This document shows positions 18,577 through 27,515 of a DNA stretch of 64,000 bases, piece after piece. A program made the position numbers and the translations under genes. The notes below the pieces were generated by a model that saw only the letters and a program-made list of their open reading frames with translations, made no database searches and was not told the origin of the DNA. The stretch's first letter is position 1. Each line of letters opens with the position of its first letter. This DNA is from Clostridium sp. (lineage in GTDB: Bacteria; Bacillota; Clostridia; Clostridiales; Clostridiaceae). The stretch spans positions 6,797 through 70,796 of the forward strand of contig NZ_JAHAIF010000011.1 in the NCBI RefSeq assembly GCF_018372875.1. The letters run 5' to 3'.

Positions 18577-18632
18577 TAAATATACAATCACACTTAGGTT
18601 ATATAAGTGGGATTAGAGTTAATATATGAATT

Positions 18633-18676
18633 AAAAAGTGACTTCTCCCCTAAAGGGTGGAGAGGCCACTTTTTTT
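18633..18676 (+). terminator. Terminator of the M60 gene
   Basis: A long imperfect hairpin (AAAAAGTG ... CACTTTTTTT arms with a GC-rich centre, CTCCCC/GGGTGGAG) ends in a run of seven T. Confidence 0.85.
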
Positions 18677-18735
18677 ATGATATTATAAAGTGAAAAATGA
18701 AGATATTTAAAAGAAACAAAGGAGGAAGATTGTTA

Positions 18736-19680
18736 ATGGGAATAACAAGTTTTTTTAAGCTAGTAGAGATTCAAACAAAGGTTGCAAGTGTAATTCCATA
18801 TACTTTAGGTACAGTTTTTGCATTATATAAATTTGATAATTTTAATGCAAAACAAGCAGTCTTATTCTTTTTATCAATGATAGTTTTTGATATGACCACT
18901 ACAGCAATAAACAATTATGTAGATTATACCAAAGCTATTAAAAAAGAAGGGTTTGGATATGAGGAACATAATGCTATAACTAAGTATGGGCTAAAGCCGA
19001 AAAGAGTTTTAGGAATTATAATAACAATGTTAATAATATCAGCTACTTTAGGTATAATGTTATTTTTAAATACTGATATAGCAATTCTTATAATAGGAGT
19101 AATATGCTTTGGTATAGGTATATTTTATTCATTTGGTCCTATTCCAATTTCAAGAACTCCATTTGGTGAAATTTTTTCAGGCTTAACAATGGGATTCTTT
19201 ATAACATTTTTGGCTGTATATATACACATATTTGATCAAGGTGTATTAAATATCAATATAAGTAATTGGAACTTCAGTTTAGTAATTGATATAAAAATGA
19301 TAATATCTATATTTATAATTACTATTCCAGCAATTACAGGTATATCAAATATAATGTTAGCAAATAACATTTGCGATATAGATGATGACTTTGTAAATAG
19401 AAGATTTACACTACCAATATACATAGGTAAAGAAAAAGCTTTAAAATTATTTAGAACTTTATATTACATAGGATTTATAGGTATAGTTGTTGGTGTAGTA
19501 TTTGGAATATTACCAATAGTATCAATATTAACATTAGTAGCTCTAAAACCTGTTAATGCAAATATCAAAAGTTTTTTTGAACTACAAACCAAAAAGGATA
19601 CTTTTGTATTAGCCGTTAAGAACTTTGTAATAACTAATGTTATTTATATAACTACAATAATTATAGGATGCTTAATTTAA
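18736..19680 (+). CDS. UbiA-family prenyltransferase (MenA-like)
   Basis: A 314-residue polytopic membrane protein. The first Asp-rich prenyl-diphosphate motif is AINNYVDYTKA (Asn59, Asn60, Asp63) and the second is NICDIDDDFVNRRFTLP, both typical of UbiA/MenA enzymes. These attach prenyl chains to aromatic or other acceptors such as 1,4-dihydroxy-2-naphthoate. No other menaquinone genes are adjacent, so the substrate is unknown. ATG at 18736 is preferred over 18697 because AAAGGAGG lies about 10 nt upstream. Confidence 0.82.
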   Translation: MGITSFFKLVEIQTKVASVIPYTLGTVFALYKFDNFNAKQAVLFFLSMIVFDMTTTAINNYVDYTKAIKKEGFGYEEHNAITKYGLKPKRVLGIIITMLIISATLGIMLFLNTDIAILIIGVICFGIGIFYSFGPIPISRTPFGEIFSGLTMGFFITFLAVYIHIFDQGVLNINISNWNFSLVIDIKMIISIFIITIPAITGISNIMLANNICDIDDDFVNRRFTLPIYIGKEKALKLFRTLYYIGFIGIVVGVVFGILPIVSILTLVALKPVNANIKSFFELQTKKDTFVLAVKNFVITNVIYITTIIIGCLI

Positions 19681-20027
19681 AATGAACCAACAAGATGCAT
19701 AGCTTGTAGAAGAGCTAAAAAAAGAACAAAATAGAAGATAATTTTAGATTTTTCAGGTTGTAGTTTAAACTACAACCTTATTTGCTGTCTAGAAAAGTAT
19801 AAAATTTCAATTAGCTATAAATCAAAGGTATTATTACATTTTCATATTAAAAAATATAAAATAAAGGATAGTAATTTTGTAATTTCCTTACCTTTAGTAC
19901 GGGGGGGTGGATATTTGTTTTGATGTGACTTGGAGCTTGCGACGGAACAAGCAAAATAAATATCCGCTACACCTTTTTTGTTTTTAGAAAATTATAATTA
20001 CAGTTAAAATAACTAACTTTATCTAAG
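19681..20027. other. Intergenic region with a palindromic hairpin and a structured element
   Basis: No convincing gene is present. A 22-nt perfect palindrome (GGTTGTAGTTT / AAACTACAACC, 19756-19777) probably serves as the terminator of the prenyltransferase gene. The structured element at 19906-19979 is listed separately. Confidence 0.6.
19906..19979 (+). ncRNA. Candidate structured RNA or elaborate terminator
   Basis: A 14-bp stem (GGATATTTGTTTTG / CAAAATAAATATCC, one G-T pair) is capped by an inner CTTG/CAAG stem with a 15-nt loop rich in G and C. An outer GGTG/CACC pair and TTTTTT follow on the plus strand. The loop is unusually GC-rich for this genome. It matches no riboswitch class I can name. 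It could be a terminator, a small RNA or the remnant of a mobile repeat. Confidence 0.4.
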
Positions 20028-20186
20028 TTATTCATTATCTTTATCCTTATGTTTATCTATTCCACATGAAACCCAAGGATAATCAGGATTACTTGGATCG
20101 CAAGGTTTTGAGATATCAACCTTCTTTTCTTCTTCTAAAACTTGACCGTAAAAATTAGATTCATCTAAAGTTTCTTTATTTTTCAT
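20028..20186 (-). CDS. Small 52-residue protein with two cysteines
   Basis: ATG at 20186 has TGGAGATG 5 nt upstream. The frame encodes an acidic N-terminus followed by KPCDPSNPDYPWVSCGIDKH and a charged tail. There is no signal peptide or membrane segment. The two Cys flanking a Pro/Tyr/Trp-rich core could bind metal, form a disulfide or be modified. No modification or export genes are adjacent, so peptide-product status is speculative. I do not recognise the family. Confidence 0.6.
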   Translation of the reverse strand: MKNKETLDESNFYGQVLEEEKKVDISKPCDPSNPDYPWVSCGIDKHKDKDNE

Positions 20187-20439
20187 AAAAACATCTCCAT
20201 TCATTTAAAATATTATAATATTGTTTCTTTAATAATAGTATATTCAAAACAATAAATATGATTAACAATTATAAAATACTTGTATTTATAAAGAACTAAG
20301 TTATATATTATTTTACAACACTATGGCTGTAGTTAATCTATATGAACTCCATCTTAATTGATGTTTTATAATGATTGGTATAAATGCTTGAATTACTACA
20401 AAGACTAAATTAAGAAATTTAATGAAATGGAGTTGTATA
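20187..20439. promoter_or_regulatory. Upstream region of the nitrate reductase cluster
   Basis: AT-rich with several -10-like elements (TATAAT 20367-20372, TATAAA 20379-20384). TTGATG (20358-20363) is a possible -35 or Fnr-like half site. No single promoter stands out. Confidence 0.35.
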
Positions 20440-22524
20440 GTGGATATGAAAAAAGTTCAATCAACTTGTAATTATTGCTCAATAGCTTGCAACATTGACT
20501 TCAATGTAGAAGATAATGAAATAGTCTCTGTAGTACCAACACAAGGATATCCAGTAAATAATGGTTTCTGTTGTATTAAGGGATTAAACTTAGATAAACA
20601 AAATACTAAATTTCCTAATCCTGTTTATCCTTTAGTAAGAGATAAAGATGGAAAGATGGAACAAATATCTTGGGATGAAGCCTTTAAGGTAATGGCTTCT
20701 AAAATAAAAGAACTTCAAGATAAGTACGGAAGAGAAAGTGTAGCATTTATAAGCACAGGTCAGCTTACAACAGAAGAAATGGCTTTATTAGGCCATATAG
20801 GTAGAAACTATCTTGGAATGAATGGAGATGGTAATACACGACTATGTATGGCTACTTCAGTAGTTGCACATAAGCAAAGTTATGGCTTTGATGCACCACC
20901 ATATACTTTTGATGACTTAGAATTATCAGATACTTTAATATTCATTGGATCAAATCCAGTTGTAGCTCATCCTATTCTTTGGACTAGAGTTAGAAATAAC
21001 AAAAATAATCCAAAGATAATAGTAATAGATCCAAGACAATCAGAAACTGCAATTAGAGCAGATGAGTGGGTAGATATTAAGCCGAAAGCAGATTTAAGAC
21101 TACTTTACACATTAGCTAATTATCTTATAGAAAAAGATTGGATAGATAAAGAGTATATAGAAAAGTATACAGAAGACTTTGAAGGCTTTAAGGAGCATGT
21201 TAAAAAATATACTTTAGATGATGTAGAAGAAAAAACAGGAATATCAAAGGGAAGAGTTGAAAAATTAGCAGAAACAATTCATGAAGGAAAGAGGGTGTCC
21301 TTCTGGTGGACTATGGGGGTAAATCAGTCTTATCAGGCAGTTAGAACAGCACAAGCAATAATTAATCTTGCAATTATGACTGGCAATATTGGAAGACCAG
21401 GAACAGGGGCAAACTCTATAACTGGTCAATGTAATGCCATGGGTTCAAGATTGTTTAGTAATACCACAGGTTTTTATGGTGGTGGAGATTATGATAATGA
21501 GAATAGAAGAAGGGCAATATCTAAAGCTTTAAATATGCCTGAAGAAATGCTTCCAACAAAACCAACAATTCCATATGATCAAATAATAGAAAGATGTATT
21601 ACTGGAGAAATAAAGGGATTATGGATTGTTGCTACTAATCCAATAGTTTCATGGACTAATAGTAGAAAATTTAGAGAAGCTACTGAACATTTAGAGTTCT
21701 TTGTTGTTCAAGATATTTATGATAATACTGAAAGTGTTAAGATGTGCCATTTATTATTACCTTCTCAATCTGGACTTAAGAAAGAGGGAGTTTTAATAAA
21801 TAGTGAAAGACGTTTATCAAGGATTGTTCCAGCTTTAAGAAAGGAAGAGAATGAATATACTGATTATGATATTTTCTTAGGAGTAGGGAAGGCTCTAGGT
21901 ATGGGAAAATATCTAGATAAATGGAAAACCCCTGAAGATGCCTTTAATACAATAAAAGAATGTACTAAGGGAATGCCTTGTGATTTCACAGGAATTGAAT
22001 ATGATATGTTGAAAGATGGTAATGGAATTCAATGGCCATTTAAAAAAGGTGATGAATTAAAAAATAATCAAAGAAGATTATATGAAGATAATAAGTTTTT
22101 TACTCCTAGTGGTAAAGCTAAGTTTATATATGAAGAGGTAGCAGAAGAAAATCCAAAGCCAAGTGAAGATTATCCATACTATTTTAATACTGGAAGAGGA
22201 ACTGTTGGTCAATGGCATACACAAACAAGAACAAATGAGATTGAATTTGTAACTGCAATAGTTCCAGGTGAAGCTTATATAAATATTCATCCAGAATTAG
22301 CAGAAGAGTATGGAATTAAAGAGAATGATAAGGTTATTGTAAATTCACAAAATGGAGAAAGTGCTACATTTATAGCAAAGCTTTCTAGGACAGTTAAGAA
22401 AAATCATATATATGCGCCAATGCATTACATTGAATGTAATAAGCTTACTCCATCAGTTTATGATCCTTATTCAAAGGAGCCTTCATATAAATTTACTCAT
22501 GTAAATATTAAGAAGGCAATATAG
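20440..22524 (+). CDS. narB: Molybdopterin nitrate reductase catalytic subunit
   Basis: About 694 residues. An N-terminal [4Fe-4S] motif, CNYCSIAC plus a downstream Cys in GFCCIKG, begins the molybdopterin oxidoreductase fold. The Mo-ligand Cys is in NTRLCMATSVV and the pterin-binding motif TGQCNAMGSR follows, as in NarB/NasA/NapA-type nitrate reductases. There is no Tat signal, so it is cytoplasmic. GTG at 20440 is chosen because GGAG lies 7 nt upstream; ATG at 20446 is possible. It reduces nitrate to nitrite with electrons from the adjacent ferredoxin-like and flavoprotein subunits. A formate dehydrogenase cannot be fully excluded. Confidence 0.85.
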   Translation: MDMKKVQSTCNYCSIACNIDFNVEDNEIVSVVPTQGYPVNNGFCCIKGLNLDKQNTKFPNPVYPLVRDKDGKMEQISWDEAFKVMASKIKELQDKYGRESVAFISTGQLTTEEMALLGHIGRNYLGMNGDGNTRLCMATSVVAHKQSYGFDAPPYTFDDLELSDTLIFIGSNPVVAHPILWTRVRNNKNNPKIIVIDPRQSETAIRADEWVDIKPKADLRLLYTLANYLIEKDWIDKEYIEKYTEDFEGFKEHVKKYTLDDVEEKTGISKGRVEKLAETIHEGKRVSFWWTMGVNQSYQAVRTAQAIINLAIMTGNIGRPGTGANSITGQCNAMGSRLFSNTTGFYGGGDYDNENRRRAISKALNMPEEMLPTKPTIPYDQIIERCITGEIKGLWIVATNPIVSWTNSRKFREATEHLEFFVVQDIYDNTESVKMCHLLLPSQSGLKKEGVLINSERRLSRIVPALRKEENEYTDYDIFLGVGKALGMGKYLDKWKTPEDAFNTIKECTKGMPCDFTGIEYDMLKDGNGIQWPFKKGDELKNNQRRLYEDNKFFTPSGKAKFIYEEVAEENPKPSEDYPYYFNTGRGTVGQWHTQTRTNEIEFVTAIVPGEAYINIHPELAEEYGIKENDKVIVNSQNGESATFIAKLSRTVKKNHIYAPMHYIECNKLTPSVYDPYSKEPSYKFTHVNIKKAI

Positions 22525-22537
22525 GAGGGGATAATAA

Positions 22538-22954
22538 ATGAAAAGAATAAAAATAGATAGGAAGAAATGTATTGGATGTTTAACATGTACTACAGCCTGT
22601 ATTGTTTCCCATGGAGGACATGATACAAGAAATAGAATAGCTATTAATAGTGATGGAAGATATTCGCCTATTTTCTGTAGACATTGTGATAGACCAGAAT
22701 GTGTTTATACCTGTATGTCTGGTGCTATGAGCAGAGATAATGAAACAGGATATGTTTTATATGATGAATCAAGATGTGCACACTGTTTTATGTGTATAAT
22801 GGCATGTCCTTATGGAGTACTAAAAACTGATGCTAGAACAAATCATGTTATTATGAAGTGTGATATGTGTAGGAATACAGAAGAAAAGTATCCTCAATGT
22901 GTCGCAAGGTGTCCTACAAATGCTATTACTTTAGAGGAGGTACAAGAAATATGA
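22538..22954 (+). CDS. Four-cluster ferredoxin-like electron-transfer subunit
   Basis: 138 residues with four cysteine groups: CIGCLTCTTAC, CRHCDRPECVYTC, CAHCFMCIMAC and CDMCRN...CVARC. These bind four [4Fe-4S] clusters in the DmsB/NrfC pattern. It lies 13 nt after the nitrate reductase gene and overlaps the flavoprotein gene by ATGA, so it probably shuttles electrons between the two. Ribosome site GGAGGGG. Confidence 0.9.
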   Translation: MKRIKIDRKKCIGCLTCTTACIVSHGGHDTRNRIAINSDGRYSPIFCRHCDRPECVYTCMSGAMSRDNETGYVLYDESRCAHCFMCIMACPYGVLKTDARTNHVIMKCDMCRNTEEKYPQCVARCPTNAITLEEVQEI

Positions 22955-24174
22955 AGTGTGTAGTAGTTGGTGCTTCAGCATCAGGAATTAGCTGTGCAAA
23001 AACTTTAAGGGAATTAAATAAAGATGTTGAAATTACTTTGATTTCAAAGGATGAGCATGTAGTTTCTAGATGTATATTACATCACTATATTGAAGATGTT
23101 AGAAGCATAGACGATTTGAATTTTGCTCCTTATGATTTCTTTAAAGTTTATGGTGTTAATTGGATTAAGGGTAGAGAAGTAATAAAAATAGATCCAAAGG
23201 GGCATAAGCTTAGTTTAGACAATGGTGAAGAGGTTGAGTATGATAAAGTGTGCCTTGCAACAGGTTCATCATCTTTTATTCCCCCTATTGAAAACCTAAG
23301 AGAAGCTAAAAATGTTGTAGGACTTAGAAACTTAGAAGATGCTATTTTAATAAAAGATTTATTACCTAGTATTAAAGATGTAATAGTTTTAGGTGGAGGA
23401 TTAGTAGGAATAGATGCAATAGCAGGGTTACTAAAATATGATGTTAAAATTCATTTGGTAGAAATGGGGGATAGAATTCTTCCCCTTCAATTAGATCATT
23501 ATGCAGCAGATGCCTATAACAAAAGGTTAGAAGAAAGAGGAGTAGACTTAAGATTTGGTGTAAGAGCTGAAAAACTTATAGTTGATGAAGATAATAATCC
23601 AAAGGAACTTGAGTTGAATACAGGAGATAAAGTACCTTGTGACTTAGTAATTGTAGCAACTGGTGTTAGGTCAAATGTAGGTTTTATAAAAGATGCAGGG
23701 ATAGACTGTGATAAGTTTGGGTTAGTTATAAATGAAAAAGGTGAAACAGATACTAAAGATGTTTATGGTGCAGGTGATGTTACTGGACGAAACCCTATAT
23801 GGCCAACTGCTGTTAAGGAAGGAATAATTGCTGCCAGCAATATGCTTGGAAGAGAATTATTTATGACAGACTTTTTTGGAAGCAAGAATACTATGAATAT
23901 ATGTAATTTAGCTACAATGTCTTTAGGAACAGTAATTAAGCCTGATGATAGCTATGAAGAAGTTATTGATGTTGAAGGTGAAGATTATAAGAAGATAATT
24001 CACAAAGAAGGAAAGATTTATGGAGCTATAATTCAAGGTGATTTATCTTATACTGGTGTTTTAACTCAACTTATTAAAGAAAAAATAGATGTATCTAGGG
24101 TTAAGAAGCCCTTATTTGATATTGATTATGCAGACTTTTTTAATATAAAAGAGAATTTGGAATTTACTTATTAA
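22951..24174 (+). CDS. FAD/NAD(P)-dependent oxidoreductase of the nitrate reductase system
   Basis: A 407-residue pyridine-nucleotide-disulfide-type flavoprotein. FAD motif VVVGASASGISCAKTL is at the N-terminus, NAD motif VIVLGGGLVGIDA is near residue 150, and VYGAGDVTG is near residue 270. It is related to rubredoxin reductases and NirB N-termini. Coupled through ATGA to the ferredoxin subunit, it probably feeds NAD(P)H electrons to nitrate reduction. The ATG has GAGGAGG upstream. Confidence 0.87.
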   Translation: MKCVVVGASASGISCAKTLRELNKDVEITLISKDEHVVSRCILHHYIEDVRSIDDLNFAPYDFFKVYGVNWIKGREVIKIDPKGHKLSLDNGEEVEYDKVCLATGSSSFIPPIENLREAKNVVGLRNLEDAILIKDLLPSIKDVIVLGGGLVGIDAIAGLLKYDVKIHLVEMGDRILPLQLDHYAADAYNKRLEERGVDLRFGVRAEKLIVDEDNNPKELELNTGDKVPCDLVIVATGVRSNVGFIKDAGIDCDKFGLVINEKGETDTKDVYGAGDVTGRNPIWPTAVKEGIIAASNMLGRELFMTDFFGSKNTMNICNLATMSLGTVIKPDDSYEEVIDVEGEDYKKIIHKEGKIYGAIIQGDLSYTGVLTQLIKEKIDVSRVKKPLFDIDYADFFNIKENLEFTY

Positions 24175-24229
24175 AAATTAGGCTTACAATTAAAGAAATA
24201 AATTAAAAGTAAATAATATATTGTGTTAA

Positions 24230-24263
24230 AAGGGAAATTGTTAATAGCAATTTCTCTTTTTTT
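24230..24263 (+). terminator. Terminator of the nitrate reductase operon
   Basis: A 10-bp stem, AGGGAAATTG / CAATTTCTCT (one G-T), with a 7-nt loop and a run of seven T. Confidence 0.85.
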
Positions 24264-24307
24264 ATGAATAGAAATATATGAGAGAAATAAGTTGGGGGAA
24301 TTGGTAT

Positions 24308-24739
24308 ATGGATAAGTATCAAAATGATTTAAATAGAATCCCTGTGGCAATAATTATTGAAGATGGGGCAGCGGAAGTAGAAAGATATATAACAGAAAAA
24401 ATAATAGCATTTGGAGGAGAAGTTATTAAGGAAGATAATTTATATAATAACTTTAATGCAACTATTATTTATACCTCTAATTTGGAGAAAGTAAGAAAAG
24501 AAGCACTTAATGGGAACTTTCATCAAGTTTTTTGGAAGAAAGATTTAAGCAAAACTGACAATATATTTATGGCTTTTGATTCAAAGAGATATATTTTGGG
24601 ATTTAGTGGGTGTTTAAATACTTTAAAGAAGACTATAGATGAAAACTTAGAAAGCATGATAAAACAAATTAAATTAATAAAGGATGGTAAACATGTTGAT
24701 AAAAAGGACTGCAATTATTCTATGTGGGGGAAAAAGTAG
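24308..24739 (+). CDS. Uncharacterised protein coupled to mobA
   Basis: A 143-residue soluble protein that I do not recognise. It begins MDKYQNDLNRIPVAIIIEDG and has alternating hydrophobic strands and helices suggestive of a small alpha/beta fold. ATG at 24308 is chosen because GGGGG lies 9 nt upstream. It ends inside the mobA gene (47-nt overlap), so the two are co-translated. A role in molybdenum cofactor handling is plausible from position only. Confidence 0.65.
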   Translation: MDKYQNDLNRIPVAIIIEDGAAEVERYITEKIIAFGGEVIKEDNLYNNFNATIIYTSNLEKVRKEALNGNFHQVFWKKDLSKTDNIFMAFDSKRYILGFSGCLNTLKKTIDENLESMIKQIKLIKDGKHVDKKDCNYSMWGKK

Positions 24740-25292
24740 TAAAGGATATAAAAATAAAGCTTTTTTAAAAATAGGGGAGAAAAAGTTTTTGGATATTATT
24801 ATAGAGAAAATATCAAACTTTGATGAAATTATAATTTCATGTAGCAATAAAAAATTATTTAGTAACTATAGTGGAATATCAAAAATAGTTGAAGATGATA
24901 TCCAAGATATAGGTCCAATTTCAGGAATTTATAAATCTTTAAATGAAAGCAGAAACAGTAAAGTTGTAATTCTTTCAAGTGATATGCCATTAGTAAGGGA
25001 AGAATATATAAAAAAATTAGGTACATATGAATTTGATGAAGATGCTTTAATAACTTTTACTAATGGTTCATCCCAACCTCTTTGTGGAGTATATGATAAA
25101 AAAGTAAATAATATAATAAGAGCCTCAATTGAAAAGAAAAATTATTCAGTTAAAGAATTATTAAAGTGTATAAGTGTTAGATATATATTTCCAAAGGAGA
25201 GTACTTTCTTTGGAAATGTAAACAATTTGGAAGATTATATAGATATTTGTTCTAAGAGTATGCAAATGAAAGAAATTAGGAATAATAGCTGA
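24693..25292 (+). CDS. mobA: MobA-like molybdenum cofactor guanylyltransferase
   Basis: A 199-residue NTP-transferase fold protein. The nucleotide-binding motif LCGGKSSKGYKNKAFLKIG is a variant of the MobA LAGGxSxRMGxDK signature; the Arg-Met pair is changed here. DIGPISGIYKSL and SSDMPLV follow as in MobA. MobA adds GMP to molybdopterin to form the guanine dinucleotide cofactor used by NarB-type reductases, which fits the upstream cluster. ATG at 24693 has AAAGGATGG upstream. Confidence 0.8.
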   Translation: MLIKRTAIILCGGKSSKGYKNKAFLKIGEKKFLDIIIEKISNFDEIIISCSNKKLFSNYSGISKIVEDDIQDIGPISGIYKSLNESRNSKVVILSSDMPLVREEYIKKLGTYEFDEDALITFTNGSSQPLCGVYDKKVNNIIRASIEKKNYSVKELLKCISVRYIFPKESTFFGNVNNLEDYIDICSKSMQMKEIRNNS

Positions 25293-25421
25293 TTTATAGT
25301 GAGATAATAGATATGTAATAGAAAAAATGATAAAAAATTAACATTTACAAAAATTTATTTAAGATGTACAATTAAGGAGAATTATTATTAATAAAAATAA
25401 ATTATCCGAGGAGGGGAAACA

Positions 25422-26753
25422 ATGAAAGTTGTAGTTGTAGGTTGTACTCATGCTGGAACAGCAACAGTAGTTAATTTAAAGGAAATGCATCCAGAATGTG
25501 ATGTTACTATATATGAAAGAAATGATAATATTTCTTTTCTATCTTGTGGAATAGCTTTACAAGTTGGTGGAGTAATAGCTGAACCGAAGAAATTATTTTA
25601 TAACTCTCCAGAAAATTTAGCTAAGTCTGGTGTAGTAACTAAAATGAAACATGATGTCTTAGATATAGATTTTGATAATAAAAAGTTAAGGGTTAAAAAT
25701 TTATTAAACGGAGAAGAATTTGAGGATTACTATGATAAATTAGTTTTAACTATAGGATCTTGGCCAATAGTACCAAAGTTTGAAGGTGGAGATTTAGAAA
25801 ATATAGTTTTATGTAAGAATCATGACCATGCAGAAGTTATTGTTAAAAAGACAGAACATGCTAAAAATGTAGTTGTTATTGGTGCAGGATATATAGGGGT
25901 TGAACTTGCTGAAGCTTTTGAATTAAAGGGGAAGAATGTTACTTTAATTGATGCCGAAGAAAGAATAATGGCAAAATACTTAGATAAGGAATTCACAGAT
26001 ATAGCTGAAAATGAGTTTAAGTCTAAAGGTGTTAAATTGGTTCTTGGAGAAAAGGTTGCAAGATTTGAAGGAGAGAATGGTAAAGTTCAAAAAGTTGTAA
26101 CTGATAAGGGAAGCTATGAAGGAGATTTAGTAGTACTTTGTATTGGATTTGCACCAGCAACTAAACTTGTTCAAGGTAAGTTAGATACATTAAAGAATGG
26201 TGCAATAATAATTGATGAATATATGAGAACAAGTAGAGAGGATGTATTTGCAGCTGGTGATTGCTGTGTTGTTAAATATAATCCTGCTAATGAAGAAAGA
26301 TACATTCCTTTGGCTACAAACGCAGTTAGAATGGGGACTTTAGTAGCAAGAAATATTGAGAAACCTACGCTTAAGTATATGGGAACTCAAGGTACTTCAG
26401 GTATCAAAATATATGACCAATGTATTGCATCTACTGGAATGACAGAAGAAGTAGCTAAGGCTACAACTAATTTTAATGTTGCTTCTGTTTCAATTAAAGA
26501 TAATTACAGACCAGAGTTTATGCCTACTTTTGAAGAAGCAATGGTTAAACTTGTATACAACAAAGATACCAGGGAAATATTAGGCGGGCAAATTATATCA
26601 AAGATTGATCTAACACAAATGATGAATACTTTATCAGTTGTAATTCAAAATAAAATGACAGTTGAAGAATTAGCAATGACTGATTTCTTCTTCCAACCAC
26701 ACTTTAATAAACCATGGAGCTTATTAAATGCTATTGCATTAGAAGCTTTATAG
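25422..26753 (+). CDS. NADH oxidase of the CoA-disulfide reductase family
   Basis: 443 residues with FAD motif VVVGCTHAGTATV, redox Cys42 in FLSCGIAL, NAD motif VVIGAGYIGVELAEA and DVFAAGDCC. The single redox cysteine is diagnostic of water-forming NADH oxidases, NADH peroxidases and CoA-disulfide reductases. In an anaerobe it would scavenge oxygen or reduce disulfides and polysulfides. Ribosome site GAGGAGGGG. It is separated from mobA by 129 nt and probably has its own promoter. Confidence 0.88.
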   Translation: MKVVVVGCTHAGTATVVNLKEMHPECDVTIYERNDNISFLSCGIALQVGGVIAEPKKLFYNSPENLAKSGVVTKMKHDVLDIDFDNKKLRVKNLLNGEEFEDYYDKLVLTIGSWPIVPKFEGGDLENIVLCKNHDHAEVIVKKTEHAKNVVVIGAGYIGVELAEAFELKGKNVTLIDAEERIMAKYLDKEFTDIAENEFKSKGVKLVLGEKVARFEGENGKVQKVVTDKGSYEGDLVVLCIGFAPATKLVQGKLDTLKNGAIIIDEYMRTSREDVFAAGDCCVVKYNPANEERYIPLATNAVRMGTLVARNIEKPTLKYMGTQGTSGIKIYDQCIASTGMTEEVAKATTNFNVASVSIKDNYRPEFMPTFEEAMVKLVYNKDTREILGGQIISKIDLTQMMNTLSVVIQNKMTVEELAMTDFFFQPHFNKPWSLLNAIALEAL

Positions 26754-26756
26754 AAT

Positions 26757-26792
26757 AAAAAATGGCTAGGATAAAAATCTTAGCCATTTTTT
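26757..26792 (+). terminator. Terminator of the NADH oxidase gene
   Basis: An 11-bp stem, AAAAATGGCTA / TAGCCATTTTT, with an extended inner part is followed by T-rich sequence. Confidence 0.85.
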
Positions 26793-26830
26793 GTTATAAT
26801 TAAATAAAAAATATGGAAGAGGGCACATTT

Positions 26831-27313
26831 ATGATTAGAGAAGTGAAGTTGAGTGATGCAAAGGCAATAGTGGATATATACAATTACTATATATTAAACA
26901 CTAATATAACCTTTGAAGAAAAGCAGTTAACAGTAGACGATATGGAAGAAAGAATAATTGAAAAGACGGCTAAGCATCCTTGGATTGTTTATGAAAGAAA
27001 TGGACAAGTTATTGGATATGCATACTTAAGTGGATGGCATAGTAGATCTGCTTATAGATATTCAAATGAAGCATCTATTTATTTAGATAGAAATGAAAAG
27101 GGTCATGGTATAGGAAAAGAACTGTTTTCCAAGTTACTAGAAATTTCTAAAGGTTATGGTGTACATACTATTGTTTCAGGAATAACAATTCCAAATAAAG
27201 AAAGTATATCTCTTCATGAAAAGTTTGGATTTAAAAAGATAGCAGAGTTTGAAGAAATAGGATTTAAAAATAATAAGTGGTTAAACGTTGGATATTGGCA
27301 AAAGCTTTTATAG
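26831..27313 (+). CDS. GNAT acetyltransferase, phosphinothricin-acetyltransferase type
   Basis: A 160-residue GNAT protein. The acetyl-CoA loop is in NEKGHGIGKELFSKLL, and IVDIYNYYI, TFEEKQ and SLHEKFGFKK match the PAT/YwnH group. These acetylate small amines or amino-acid analogues such as methionine sulfoximine. The real substrate is unknown. ATG at 26831 has GAGGG 7 nt upstream. Confidence 0.83.
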   Translation: MIREVKLSDAKAIVDIYNYYILNTNITFEEKQLTVDDMEERIIEKTAKHPWIVYERNGQVIGYAYLSGWHSRSAYRYSNEASIYLDRNEKGHGIGKELFSKLLEISKGYGVHTIVSGITIPNKESISLHEKFGFKKIAEFEEIGFKNNKWLNVGYWQKLL

Positions 27314-27328
27314 AAAAGCGGTGACGAC

Positions 27329-27359
27329 AAAGAGAGAGCTTCAATTAGCTCTCTCTTTT
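27329..27359 (+). terminator. Terminator of the acetyltransferase gene
   Basis: A 10-bp stem, AGAGAGAGCT / AGCTCTCTCT, loop TCAATT, then T-run. Confidence 0.85.
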
Positions 27360-27428
27360 AATATATTACGCTAGGAATTTTAAAATCCTATTACGCTATA
27401 TTACAATTTAATTATAGTCCTAAAAGAA

Positions 27429-27490
27429 ATAATAAACAATAACAAATAATAATAAACAATAATAAATGATAATAATATGATATAATAAAG
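27429..27490 (+). repeat. AT-rich direct repeats upstream of the DeoR gene
   Basis: Several close copies of AATAATAAACAATAA-like units run into the probable -10 (TATAAT 27480-27485). They could be operator copies for the adjacent DeoR-type regulator or simple low-complexity sequence. Confidence 0.45.
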
Positions 27491-27515
27491 TTAATAGATT
27501 TAAGGGGATGATTAA

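Noticed and set aside
19881..19979. Structured element as a molybdenum-cofactor riboswitch for narB
   Set aside because: It lacks the recognisable Moco motif, ends in a T-run 460 nt before narB, and an antisense small gene lies between.
22078..22290. Minus-strand frame in narB
   Set aside because: Antisense of conserved reductase sequence without a start signal.
27421..27490. AT-rich repeats as a CRISPR array
   Set aside because: Units are short, degenerate and without unique spacers; no cas genes are nearby.
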